This document shows positions 19,549 through 30,654 of a DNA stretch of 64,000 bases, in pieces. Numbering within the stretch: position 1 is the stretch's first letter; each line of letters starts with the position of its first letter. The position numbers and the translations under genes were made by a program. The notes beneath the pieces were generated by a model. It saw nothing but the letters and a program-made list of their open reading frames with translations. It made no database searches and had not been told where the DNA came from. This stretch comes from Microglena sp. YARC (taxonomy: Eukaryota; Chlorophyta; Chlorophyceae; Chlamydomonadales; Chlamydomonadaceae), in the NCBI GenBank assembly GCA_022414725.1, contig CM039462.1, positions 55,426,624-55,490,623 of the forward strand, given 5' to 3'.

Positions 19549-22500
19549 CTACAGTACCCAGCTGGGTACCCAGTGCCAGAATAGAGCTGGGCCCTCCGCT
19601 ACTTCTACCACCATCTTGAGTCGCTTCACATGCCAACGGATGACAGCCTTGCTGTCTGCTTTCGTTTTTACGCCATAGCTAACGACACTCTCAATTTCTG
19701 CTGCACTGATGGCGTAGTCATTCTTGTCCTGGTCACTCACAACATGGCCCGGATGAGCCTTTTGCAGACGGTCAAGGTACTGATTGGACCAGACGCAGTA
19801 CTGCTCCTTGCTGTTGCCTTCTACAGCCTTGCATATCTTACACTCTACCGGCCTGTTTGTTGATGGCGCAAATTTTGATTGGTTGGTGATGGAACCATAG
19901 CGCAAGTTGTTGTTGGCGTACGGGCACTGTGACACAATTTTCGTGTAGCTGCCACTGCCTTTGGCAAGTTTCACTGAGCATTCACCATGGCTCCTAATCA
20001 TGCCACAAAAACGACAAGCCTCATCCGCCGTAGGTGTTACCCCACATACAACTTCACAGTCTCCTCTAAGCATGTGCATGGCAACATGTTGCCTCATGTT
20101 GGTCAGCTTGACCATGATGCCACACGCTTGCCCTTTCACTCCGGAGGGAACACGGCATGCATGCATGGTGTCCCTTAGAGTTGAAGATACTTGGGTTGGT
20201 TGTGCTTGGCTGTTGCTAGCCAATATTGGAGCCCCATTGCACAGCAGCCTGTCCTTATGTGTATCACAACCACAATAGGGGAAGGTGGCTGACACTGCGA
20301 TAGGGGGTGAGGTATCAGTAGGGACAATGGCTGCTACCAATGGAATCGTATCCACTTCCTCCTCAAATATGCCTTGTAGAAAGCCAACATCAAATGCCAA
20401 GGTCAGTCTTTCTTCTGGCTTATATGTGGTGGTCATATCCAGTGGTACAACCTTGGCTGCGATGAAAGTGGTGTCCGCATGCCAAGTCCCACCAGGGTTC
20501 TCCTCAGACGGTTCTTGGAACGTCAATGACATAAGTGTCCCTGTCACCTTGGCTGCTCCATTTTGCATTTGATCTAGCGTAATGTTTGGAACTTTGGAAA
20601 GCCCTACTGCCCAATTTCCCCAAGGGACATGAAGGACCTTGACACGAAACTTCCCGAGGGCTAGGATTCATCCACAAGAGACAACAGCAGCCACCGGGTC
20701 CCCTGTGCACAATAGAGCTTCCGCATACCAGTCACGCTGTTGGCCAATGACAGATCCAAGGTTGAGACATTTGCTTGTGCCTGCAACCCGTCTGAGTCAA
20801 TCAGAAGAGTCTCAACCCTGTGTACCAAAGATGGCGAGAATGGCTGACGCCTTGTACGCGCTTTTCCCACCAAGTTGGATGATAGGGCTGCAAACTATCA
20901 CCTCCTGGGTTGTTGCAAGCATGTCCTTAAGTGGAGGAGTGGCATTATCCTCTGTGTTGTCAACCTCATTGTCCTCATCCTCATCCACAGCCACCTCAGT
21001 GATATCATCTTGGTCTTCCTCAAAAAAAAGATCCTCATCTGCATGAACCTCTGCCCCTTCACTGGTCCTTGCTTCGACGCCGGCACACTTTCCTTCAATA
21101 GGGAAGGACAAGGTGCATTTGGGTGACTTCAGGCAGCTGAGCTCAAAGAAGTTCAAGTACTTCTTAGCATCATCAGCGTCCAACAAAGAGCTAGCCCGAA
21201 TCGCCACAATTGCTGCATCCTGACCCTTCTTCCACACCTTAGCTTGAAGCTTAGAATCTGTGTCTACTACGACATCCCCTCGCCAGCTTGTAGGGTTCGC
21301 GTAGTCGGTTGTAGCTGGCAGGCGCTTGGGTGCCCTGGACCAATCTGGGTGTCTTTCTAATACAGCGTTGATTTGCTGTGTTGTCCCAGTGATGTGTTTA
21401 ACTCGAACGGGTCAAAGTTGGTGTTCTGGGTTAGTGTCCTAAGGACAGCAAACAACTGCTCGCCACAATCTGTGCCTTGCATGAAGATGTAGAAGGCAGA
21501 CTCAGGGTAGTAGAGCTGAATCTTGGCCACTTTCCAAAACACTGTCTTGATGGTCGCCACGAGGTCATGGTACTGCACAGATGGCATGAACTTATTGCCG
21601 CCTTTGGAAAAGCACACAAACAATATGTGTGCAGCCTTGCTGAGTCCTTCGAGCAAAGAGGTCGTGGTCGCATCAACCTGCACCAGAGGAGCTAAGAGAC
21701 ACTCAATCACCTCTCCCAACAACTTGGCTGCCTTAAGCTCTTTGGGCAAGGTGGGGATAGCTGTATCAGATAAGGAACTAAACCCAGCTATGGTCTTCAG
21801 CAACTTGACAGCAGTGGGCACGTTTTGCTTGTCCGGATCAAAATATGATTTCATGGTCTCATCGTTGACCCCAGCCGTGCTGCAGAACATTTGAAACTGC
21901 TGCCTTGTGATGGCAACTCCAAGCACTAGCATGCCATTTCTTGTTGGACTGATTATGCAAGTTCGCAACCGCTTCAGGAGGTGCTTGAGGTCAAAGCCTG
22001 TTGTGGTAGCTCCAGCTCCACAAAGAGGGTCCATGAGTGGCATGCTTTGCATCCTCTCCCAAACAGCCTTGGCTACTTTGTCAGAGCATGATGGATCCGA
22101 GGCATCGATTGTTAAATGCATCTTGTGCAGGCTAACCCGTCTTTGTCTCTGGCTGATTGTGTCCACATTGAACAACATACCCACATGTCCATCATAATGC
22201 ATATGTTGCAAACCTTGTTGAACACGTTGCAGGATGGTGTGTTGCTCCTCAGAGCTAAGCCTCTTGCATGAAGACAGAGCCAGAATGGGGATGGTTGCAT
22301 AGCTTGCATTTATGTAGGGCTGTGCAAAGACAACCAACACTTCCACAGATGAGCCTCATCGCGGCAAACAACACTGTGTGTGGCTTGTAAATCCTCAATG
22401 CTGTTGAACACTAGATTGTCGGCTACAACATCTTGGTGCTCGTAGCAAATCCCAACCAGTATGTTTGTCTTGGGACACCAGCGGAGTCGTTTCTCTGATG

Positions 22501-23629
22501 CAACTTTGTCACACCCAATGTGCCATGCACACGAAGTAGGTAACAAGCCTGGAAGAGGGGCCTCCTCACTTTTAGCAACCAACACCATGATGTTCTACTT
22601 CACCACACCTTCCATGTCAATGCCATAGTAAGGCGCAAACTTAGGGGGTGAACCATTGGCCTTCACCCAGTTGACGCATGGAAGGTTTTGTGTTGCCTTG
22701 TGCACAGCTGTGAGTAGTAGAGGTCCTCCAATCTTCAACACCAAGAAAGCCAAGTCTATGGCATCTGGGTCATCTTTCCATCCCTTGGCATGATACACTC
22801 CTTGAGCAGCTTTGGATACTTGCTCGATGATGAAGTTGGGACCCCTGCCCTGCCTCAGAGCCACTTGGACCAGTTGCCTTAGACGAGGAACATTTTTATC
22901 TGACAGTGCCACAATCAAGCGGTCAAATGTTTCAATGCGACTGCGGCCACGAGAAGCTACTTTGTGAAGGTTCAGGAGTTCAGGAGGTTCAGGAGTTCCA
23001 AGAGTCAGGCTTGCACGCTTCCTAGAAGGGGACTCGAGAGAGGACCCAGTTAATCTAGGTTGTGGAGAGGCTAAAGCACCAGACCTCAGCCTGGGTAATG
23101 CTGTAGAAGGTCCCTCAGAGGAATTTGTGGGAGATACAAATACCACATCGGGGGACAGAATTGGACCAGGATTCTTAGAGAAAAAATCTGTGATTGAGCG
23201 GCCGCTAGGGCGGGCGTCACGACAGGCCGGGCTAACTTGGTGTTGTTTCAGGTTATGCAGGTCTGAAGTTGGGATTTGCAAAAGAGTACCACACAAGTTG
23301 CATGTTGTAGTAGGCTCAGCTCCTGGAGGGGCCGGATTCTTGGAACAGGACGTGCTCTCTTGATGCCAGCGCAAGTTAAACAAGTCCGAAGGTGGGATGA
23401 GCAGAAGAGTCCCACAGAAGTTGCATGTTGTTTTGGGAGTCTCTACTGCTGTAGGGACCTTAGGGGCTACCTTCTTGAGAAAGGAATCACTTTTTATGTG
23501 TTGTTGCAGGTTATACTCGTCAGAAGGAGGGATGTTTAGAGTAGCACCACACTGATTGCATGTCGTTGTAGTACTCGAAGCCTTGCGCGTGACCCTATGG
23601 TGTCGCTGCTTCTTCACAGCTTTTTTCAT
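19549..23629 (-). pseudogene. Large zinc-finger protein of a probable mobile-element family, interrupted by one stop and about four frameshifts
   Basis: Minus-strand coding signal runs almost without break from ATG at 23629 to a TAG at 19549, roughly 1350 codons. The N-terminus has three tandem C2HC fingers (each CNxCGTLL followed by NL-x-x-H-x5-C), then SITDFF, which resembles a PCNA-binding box without its glutamine. A helical central part follows (FMPSVQYHDL, KTVFWKVAK, GTDCGEQLFAVLRT, then NAVLERHPDWSRAP and NPTSWRGDV). The C-terminal part is cysteine-rich (MRQHVAMHML, CRFCGM, VECKICKAVEG). This combination matches, from memory, a large uncharacterised family abundant in mushroom-forming fungi and likely carried by transposons. 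Breaks: in-frame TAG at 22595-22597, and frame changes near 22345, 21390, 20820 and 20665. No intron fits at these points, so they are mutations or assembly indels. The catalytic function is unknown. Confidence 0.6.
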
Positions 23630-25010
23630 ACTTGCAAGAATTCAAAACGCGTATTCAACCGATGCAAAGGTACAGGAAAGAAAGAAAGATAAGTGCCAAG
23701 TCGGGCGTGGCTTTAGGAAGAAAGTAAGATAAGAATGCACGTCGGCGCGGCGTTGAGGTGGATTATGCGCTCATTAGCGTTCTTTACAATGGCAACTGGA
23801 CGGCGCAGAAAGATAACATTCCCATTCCAGCCTAGAGGTGCATTTCAGGTCACACATTAATTACACCCTGGGTGTTACTTAGTATCGACTTCATATTTGA
23901 ATTACTGTTGTTGAGACCTTCTCAATGGTGTATGTCACGCTCAAAAATTCGCACTGGCAAGAAAGTTACACGAGGTACAAATACAATTGGGAAAACGGTC
24001 GGACCCCCCCCCTCCCCCCCCCCTCGTATCTCGGCCGCCAATGGGTGTATCGACATGATTTTTTTGATACCGACTATTGATCGCGGATCTCTGTCCATAT
24101 TGAACGTGCGATACGAAATCTTTTTTCCTTGCCCCCCCCTAGGGAATGGCAACTAATAATAGTGACAATTTTTTTTTTTTTTTTTAGAATTCAATTTTTT
24201 TTTGTGAGACAGCTTGTCAGTCTAATATTGACTAGCATTCACTAATATTAATCATTCACATATAAACTAACTTAGCCTTTCCCCACATATGCGGCATGGG
24301 ATGTCGGATGGGGATATGCGACATGGAGTGTATGTGTACATGTGGACAAAATATGTGGAATGGGCCAGAAATCCCCCCCTTCAAGTAGGGAGCGGCTATT
24401 TAAGTTAAATCAGTGAATGAATAATATATGTTGGTTCATAATTTACTTAGCGGACCCGACTAATATTAGCGAGATTTGTAATGCCTCACTTCAAGGCATT
24501 TTTGCATTCAAATTTGGATTTACATAGCTCATCTGAAAGCTCATGATCTCCTTTGTCACATTAGACTATACAATTAACTTTTCAACAAGCCATTTGTGAG
24601 ATAATGCTTGGGCCCAATATAGGGTGGCTCGGGCAAAATATCAACTTTTTGGTTATTGTTAAAACTTACATTTAGATACCCGTATGCACATGTAATGGCA
24701 AGAATAAACATTGGCAACTGTGGGTTTTAACCTTATTTCATGGTTCACAAATGTGTGGCAAAACTAATTTGGCAAAGGGTGTGGGTCAGGGACTTGCTCA
24801 AGGTTTGACTTGGAAACATTTGGCAAAGCTCCAATTTGCTTATTACATCTCCTTCTTCCATGTTTAAAAGTAGGTTGCTTGGGAATGGTTTGAAAAACAG
24901 TCTTGGCCATAGTCTGGAAAAGAAATGATCCAAATCAGGGCTCTGCCAGTAACGACTGAGGAAAGCTAATAACCTCGTTAGTAATGTTGGTGGTGTTTTT
25001 TTTTGGGGGG
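23630..25010. other. Gene-poor AT-rich region
   Basis: Positions 23925-24140 are the inverted partner of 14580-14795, with C runs near 24005-24025. A T run lies at 24170-24185. The rest, to 25010, holds no ORF, repeat or motif I can support. A G run of ten with GGGGG flanks ends it at 25007-25024. Confidence 0.4.
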
Positions 25011-25399
25011 GGGGGGAGGGGGGGAATGGTCGGTGCAATCAAATCTTCTTTGTGAGATACGTGGGTGGCCAGAGACCTCCATATGTAGTAGTCCAGGCTC
25101 GGGGCAGATCCTTGCAACGGAACGGTGGTGGGCGAATAATCTTTCGGGTATGGGACACAGACACGTTGCATCCGGCTAGTGTTCAAACTGCTGGCGGTCA
25201 AGCCAGTCAGTGCGATAGGCGCGACCAGCTTCAACAAGCGCGACCAGTTTCAATAGGCGCGACCAGCTCATTGTATCTCGAAATAAGTGCATGCAAGGAA
25301 CGATCAAGGCGATCCAGACCAGTCAAACTAAGTTTGTTTGAATCGACGGTGTTGGACAAACTTGGCAAACGCTGGTGACCCGGGACCAGCTTACTTACG

Positions 25400-25560
25400 T
25401 GCTGAAACGACGTTGGCAACTGGTCGTTTGCCTAATCATTTGCCATTACATGTTGCGCATACGGTAGCTTGTACTCATCCCCGTTCAACGAATGGCTCAA
25501 TGGCAGATCTCTACGAAAGACAACGGTGCCGGGTTCGAATCCCCACTGTGCGCCTCAGTG
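25400..25560 (+). mobile_element. tRNA-derived SINE head (A and B boxes)
   Basis: TGGCTCAATGG at 25493-25503 fits the RNA polymerase III A box and GGTTCGAATCC at 25532-25542 fits the B box, 28 bp apart. The sequences that would form the acceptor stem do not pair and the T stem is imperfect, so this is not a functional tRNA. Box spacing and the lack of a stem suit a tRNA-derived SINE or tRNA pseudogene. Borders are a guess. Confidence 0.45.
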
Positions 25561-25679
25561 TTCGCTGTCACTGTCAACCGCCATGGTATATTTGTCCAGG
25601 TAAAGTAGCAGCCTGTTCCCTACCGCCACAAGACGGGCTCCCTTAGAACCATGCCCCACCAGGCATTATCATTACTTTC

Positions 25680-26230
25680 TAGCTTGTACTCATGGCCATT
25701 ATCTCCTCTTTCACAATATGCAATTAAGTAAACTTTCAAACACACATTTTTTGTTATTTCAAGTTGACTTGGGCAAAATTGGATTTCAAGTTGGCTTGGT
25801 TTTCAAGTTGGCTTGGGCAAAAATTGCAATTGGGTTGGTGCCCTCAACAGTGTCACCTCATCATCACCAAATGCCTCCTTATATTTCAAGTTGACCAGGG
25901 CAAAAATGGATTTCGAGTTGGCTTGGGCAAAATTTCACCTTGCTTCTCTTATGTACAAATCTAGAGTGGCTTCCATCACAATCCGGCTCCGTTGAAGGCT
26001 TAGTTATTAAATTTCACACATGGCACCCGCATGGCACTTGGATAATATTTTTCTGGAAATGGATAATAAATTCTGGAAATGGACAATATTTTCTGGAAAT
26101 CTGAAGTCTAATATGAATTTGTTGTTAGTGAATATGAGTTCCCGTTCCCTGCGTAAAAGGCAATACTGCAAATTTGTAGGGAACGGCAATATGATATGTA
26201 GCCATATAGGAATTGATGGTTGAACCCAGT
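25680..26230. other. Region with short local duplications
   Basis: Several copies of TTTCAAGTTG(G/A)CTTGGGCAA occur at 25755-25935, and TTCTGGAAATGGA-type repeats at 26050-26100. No coding signal. Confidence 0.5.
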
Positions 26231-26316
26231 GCAAGCAAACAGGCTGGCCCCCTCAACCTCACACCTTGTTATAAGGCGTACTATTTATTTATGTGTAGCT
26301 ATATAACTGACTACAT

Positions 26317-26402
26317 GGACTTGCCCAACCTCAGTATTAGGAGGGGCTGTAGACATGGCCAGCGTGTTAGGGTATCTTGATTACTTTAGGCTGGGCAAGT
26401 CC
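26317..26402 (+). repeat. Short inverted repeat, hairpin-forming
   Basis: GGACTTGCCCAACCT at 26317-26331 pairs with AGGCTGGGCAAGTCC at 26388-26402, with one mismatch and a 56-nt loop. Confidence 0.7.
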
Positions 26403-26569
26403 CTTTAGCCTATCTGGCTACCCCTCGACTGTGGCACGTACACAAATTCAGACAATATTACAGTGCACAATATATCTTGAACTATAAAGATCCGTTCGAA
26501 TTTAAATCTTGACGATCGAATATTATTACATTTAATTCACAGACAAACAATTTAACAATTGCTCACTTC

Positions 26570-27060
26570 TAAATTGTAATATAGTATGAAGGTATGTGGC
26601 CTAAATTGTACTACACAATAAAGGAACATAAAGGTACGCTGCATACCTCATAACTAAACATAAAGGTATGCTGCCAAAATTAGACTATAAAATGAAGGTA
26701 CACAAAGGTATGTCGCCTAGATAAGTCTATACAATGAAGTCACATAAAGGTATGTTGCCTAAATTATACTATACATGAAGGTACATAAAGGTATGTGGCC
26801 TAAATTGGTCAATACCATGAAAGTACATGAAGGTATGTTGCCTAAATTAGACAATAAAATGAAGGTACATACAGGTATGTTGCCTAAATTAGTCTATAAC
26901 ATGAAGGTACGTTCCCTAAATTAGACTATATATGAAGGTGAATACAGGTATGTTGCCTAAATAAGACTATAAATGAAGGTTCATAAAGGTATGTTGCATA
27001 AATTAAACTATGAAATGAAGGGAAATAAAGGTATGCTGCCTAAATTATACCACGAATGAA
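26570..27060 (-). repeat. 46-bp minisatellite in the intron downstream of the 27.1-kb exon
   Basis: About ten copies of a unit around AAAGGTATGTTGCCTAAATT with TATAAAATGAAGGTACAT. It begins about 25 nt from the donor site of the minus-strand exon at 27090-27168. Confidence 0.85.
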
Positions 27061-27089
27061 GGTACAAAACTACAACGTATGCTGATTAC

Positions 27090-27168
27090 CTTCTCTGGGG
27101 AGTAGTCAATACTCTTTTCAGTCGCTTTCTTGAGTGCTGCAATCTTCTCATCTGTGTACGTCATGGTG
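27090..27168 (-). CDS. Single exon of an unrecognised minus-strand gene
   Basis: This 79-nt segment has an acceptor (GCGACGCAG) on one side and a donor (GAGAAG/GTAATC) on the other. From the ATG at 27164 it reads MTYTDEKIAALKKATEKS then IDYSPEK, a charged, probably helical stretch. I recognise no family. Support for a real exon comes from the splice signals and from the fact that the 117-bp array upstream repeats its acceptor and first codons (MTYTDEM, MSYKDEM, MVYTDEM), while the intact longer reading is kept only here. Other exons were not found. Confidence 0.45.
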
Positions 27169-27194
27169 CTGCGTCGCAGGAACACCCCCTCCAC

Positions 27195-28215
27195 CCCTCC
27201 CACACGGGCTGCCTGGCTCCCTAAAATACACGGATACATGGAATCAGTGCTGCTGACATCTCATTTGTGTACATCATGTCGCTGCGTCGCTGCAACACCC
27301 CCTTCCTCCCTTCCAAACGTGCTGCCTCGCCCCCTACAATACATGGATACATGGAATCAGTGATGGGGACATCTCATTTGTGTACATCATGTTGCTGCGT
27401 CGCTGCAACACCCCCTCCCCCCCTCACACACAGGCTGCCTCGCTCCCTACAATACATGGAATCAGCACTGCAGACATCTCATCTGTGTATGTCATGTCGC
27501 TGCGTCGCTGCAACACCCCCTTCCTCCCCCACACACGGGCTGCCTCGCCCCGTACAATACATGGATGCATGGAATCAGTGATGGGGACATCTCATCTGTG
27601 TACACCATGGTGCTGCGTCGCTGCAACACCCCCTCCCACCCTCCCACACAAGCTGCCTCGCTCCCTACAATGCATGGAATCAGCGCTGCGGACATCTCAT
27701 CTTTGTACGACATGTCGCTGCGTTTCTGCAACACCCCCTCCCTCCCTTCCACACAGGCTGCCTCGCTCCCTTCATTACATGGATACATGGAATCAGTGCT
27801 GCTGACATCTTATATGTGTGCGTAATGGCGATGCGTCGCTGCAACACCCAGTCCCCCCCTTCCACATGGGCTGCCTCACTCCCTACAATACATGGACACA
27901 TGGAATCAGTGCAGCGGACATCTCATCTGTGTACGTCATGGCGCTGCGTCCCTGCAACAGCCCCCCGCCACCACCACCACACTGGCTGCTTTGCTTACTA
28001 CAATACATGGATACATGAAATCAGTGCTGCAATCATCTCATTTGTGTACACCATGTCGCTGCGTCGCTGCAACACCCCCTTCCACCCTCCCACACGGGCT
28101 GCCTCGCCCCCTACTGGATGCATGGATACATGGAATCAGTGCTGCAATCATCTCATCTGTGTACACCATGCCGCTGCATCGCTGCAACAACCCTCCCTCC
28201 ATCACTGCCTGCGCA
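27195..28215 (-). repeat. About 117-bp tandem array containing repeated copies of an exon start
   Basis: Roughly ten units share CATCTCATCTGTGTACGTCATG, CGCTGCGTCGCTGCAACACC and GGCTGCCTCGC. Some units lack the ATACATGGATACATGG part and are shorter. On the minus strand each unit carries the acceptor-like CGACGCAGCGAC and an ATG followed by the first six or so codons of the exon at 27090-27168. Long in-frame readings occur, but the units vary in length, so translation of the array is doubtful. Confidence 0.85.
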
Positions 28216-28220
28216 TTGAA

Positions 28221-28298
28221 CATGGAATTATGGAAGGGGTTAATTTAGCCCACAAACAGTTAGGCCTCGCTAAATTAACCCCCTGTATTCCATGTATA
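28221..28298 (+). repeat. Short foldback with about 30-bp arms
   Basis: GGGGTTAATTTAGC at 28236-28249 pairs perfectly with GCTAAATTAACCCC at 28269-28282. Pairing continues imperfectly outward through CATGGAAT. It could be a minimal foldback element. Confidence 0.6.
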
Positions 28299-28476
28299 AG
28301 GGCTAAATCATCCCCTTTATTCAATATTTTACCAGTTGTGGTCGATTTCCATTTTAGTAGTGTCTTGCTCCCTAAAATACACCCAGGCTGCTGGCATCTG
28401 ATAGGTGGAAGCTAGCCTGGGGGTGACCAGTAAACCCTAAACCCCACTTCGGGGCCGGCTAGCTTAGGGCTAGCTT

Positions 28477-28499
28477 CCCCCCCCCCCCCCCCCCCCCCC
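28477..28499 (+). repeat. Poly(dC) tract, 23 nt
   Basis: Uninterrupted run of C after GCTAGCTT. Confidence 0.95.
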
Positions 28500-28597
28500 T
28501 GGTCTCTCAGCTTGCTGGCCTCCCTGCTGCAAGACTTGTTTTTTTTGCCCTAAATGGCCCTAAACAGCTATAAAAGCAGGAATTAGTTTTTTAAACT

Positions 28598-29065
28598 GTG
28601 TCTCTCATTCATTTGCCCATTCATCCATTTGTTTGCTCATTATTGTATTCATTCGTTTTTTCATACGCTCATTAATTCGCTCATTCATTCATTTGTTTGC
28701 TCGTTATTACCTCCATTTCTTTATTCATTATCTCATTCCATTGCTCTTTCATTCCTTCACTCCCTCCTTATTTCATTCATTTGTTCGTTACTCAATATGT
28801 ACGTTCGTTCGAACGTTCCTTTAATCGTTTGCTAGTTTATTCGTTCACTCACGCATTCCCTCATCCACGCATTTTTTCGTCCATGGGTTTGTCCGTTCAT
28901 TCATGCATGCATTCATTGATTGTTTCATTTGTTTATTAATTCATTCATTCGTTTGTTCATATATTCATGTGTTCATTAATTAATCAAGTACTAATTTGTT
29001 TATTCTTTTCTTCGTTTGTTCATTCAATCATGTACACTACCATTCATTCATCCATGCATTACTAC
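28598..29065 (+). repeat. Degenerate (ATTC)n and (GTTC)n tetranucleotide region
   Basis: TTCATTCATTTGTTTGCTCA and similar repeats continue for about 470 bp with many substitutions. The open frames rich in Phe, Ile, His and Ser come from this composition. Confidence 0.85.
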
Positions 29066-29074
29066 AAGGTGCAA

Positions 29075-29245
29075 ACGAAATCTCCTCAGCGGATCGGTAA
29101 ATGGTACCCTCCCACCAACAATGTCCTCATCATATATTTACATGGCCCCCTCCCATGAACAATCTCCTCACCAGATCTTAAGAAGGCACTCTCCCATCAA
29201 CAATCTCCTCACCGGATCTTTAGAGGGCACTCTCCCATCAATACA
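29075..29245 (+). repeat. About 54-bp tandem repeat, three copies
   Basis: Units contain CAATCTCCTCACCGGATC, then a variable segment and CTCTCCCATCAA. Confidence 0.75.
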
Positions 29246-29407
29246 CAGCACCAGCTGTAGGGTAACGATCCGGCAACAGCCAGCGATTGTTACGCGCAAG
29301 GGTCAAGGGACAAAGGGAACAAGGAACGAGGAACTATAAGACTCGTTACAGATCAGGCAGAAGCCAGTGATTGTTACAACGTCAGAAGTTACATGTTCCA
29401 AGTTCCA

Positions 29408-29622
29408 CTCGCGATTGTCGCGATTGTGGAATTGCTGGTACTACGTTTCCACAGATCGCCCACAGGACCAAGATTACCCCCGTTCTTCCAAGGCTTTAGA
29501 GACGTTTTTCTACCTCGGATCCCAAGGACTTCTGATTTGCTTTCGACTTTGAATCTCCCCAAGAATCCAAGATATCTTCCAATGATCCATGAACTTCATA
29601 TACTCTGGATTACCCTACATTT
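29408..29622 (+). repeat. About 215-bp direct repeat, copy 1
   Basis: Nearly identical to 29944-30158, offset 536 bp. It runs from CTCGCGATTGTCGCGATTG to CTGGATTACCCTACA. Confidence 0.9.
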
Positions 29623-29943
29623 GGTTTCGGAGCTGGTCTATTCACGACCCATGACTAGAATCATCTCCATAGAGCCTAGCGCCTACATCTGCGTCTGCGT
29701 CTGATCAACGCATTGCTGCTCTTGAGGCGAAGCCCACGGCTCTAAAAGAGGGAAAGCCTTCTTATGACTCCTTGAAGACTGGCAATTTGGCCTCGTATAG
29801 GAGCTCTTCCCCGGCTCAACGGAAAACAAAACTGAGTATCTCGGCTCGGGATGGAGCAACCCGGGACGCCGCGTCTCAGTCGGCAGTTCGCTCGCTGCCG
29901 TCCAGGATACCCAGAACACCCAGGACCCAAGACACCCAGGACA

Positions 29944-30158
29944 CTCGCGATTGTCGCGATTGTGGAATTGCTGGTACTACGTTTCCACAGATCGACCACA
30001 GGACCAAGATTACCCCCGTTCTTCCAAGGCTTTGGAGACGTTTTTCTACCTCGGATCCCAAGGACTTATGATTTGCTTTCGACTTTGAATCTCCCCAAGA
30101 ATCCAAGATATCTTCCAATGATCCATGAACTTCATATACTCTGGATTACCCTACACCA
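29944..30158 (+). repeat. About 215-bp direct repeat, copy 2
   Basis: Only a few substitutions separate it from copy 1. The flanks differ, so only this segment was duplicated. It is followed by a coding-like patch. Confidence 0.9.
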
Positions 30159-30500
30159 GCCGAACGCCTACCGACCGCCTGCCAACCGCAAGGCTGGCAT
30201 GAGCGTCGATTACGTGTCCTTCATTCCTACATAGTTCACTACTACAACAGCCGCAGCCCATAGGAACAACAACCCCGCAAGTCTGCCTACCCGCACTGAG
30301 GTCGTCTTCACGGTTCTCGAGCTTGCTCTCCTGCTGCGCAAGAAGGTGGAGGGATCATGACCATATGTTTAGTCCAAACGGTCTTGCGTGCTTGCACGAA
30401 GAAAGGGAGTTACTGGGTATTATTTGGATCGTGGAGGGCTCCTTACTTCAGCAAGGAATGCAACACATGCTTATCGAACTCAGCCGACAGACGCATCGAT
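30159..30500 (+). pseudogene. Decayed coding fragment of unknown origin
   Basis: Protein-like stretches appear in two plus-strand frames: ASLPTRTEVVFTVLELALLL RKKVEG ending at TGA 30358, then, shifted, FSPNGLACLHEERELLGIIW to about 30500. An in-frame TAG lies at 30232. It may be part of a retroelement gene, but no domain is recognised. Confidence 0.3.
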
Positions 30501-30654
30501 GAACCTGGGAAGCACCAACCTGAGATAGGTAGACCGCCTGACGGGACGAGGCTGCCCGACAAATAACCGCAAGGTGACTGGCCGCGAAGAGAACTAGCAG
30601 TAGCTTGATGGACAGCAGGTGCGGTCGCTCGCGCCTTGGAACGGAGCGCGCCAT

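Noticed and set aside
25490..25550. A functional tRNA gene
   Set aside because: A and B boxes are present, but the acceptor arms do not pair and the T stem has mismatches.
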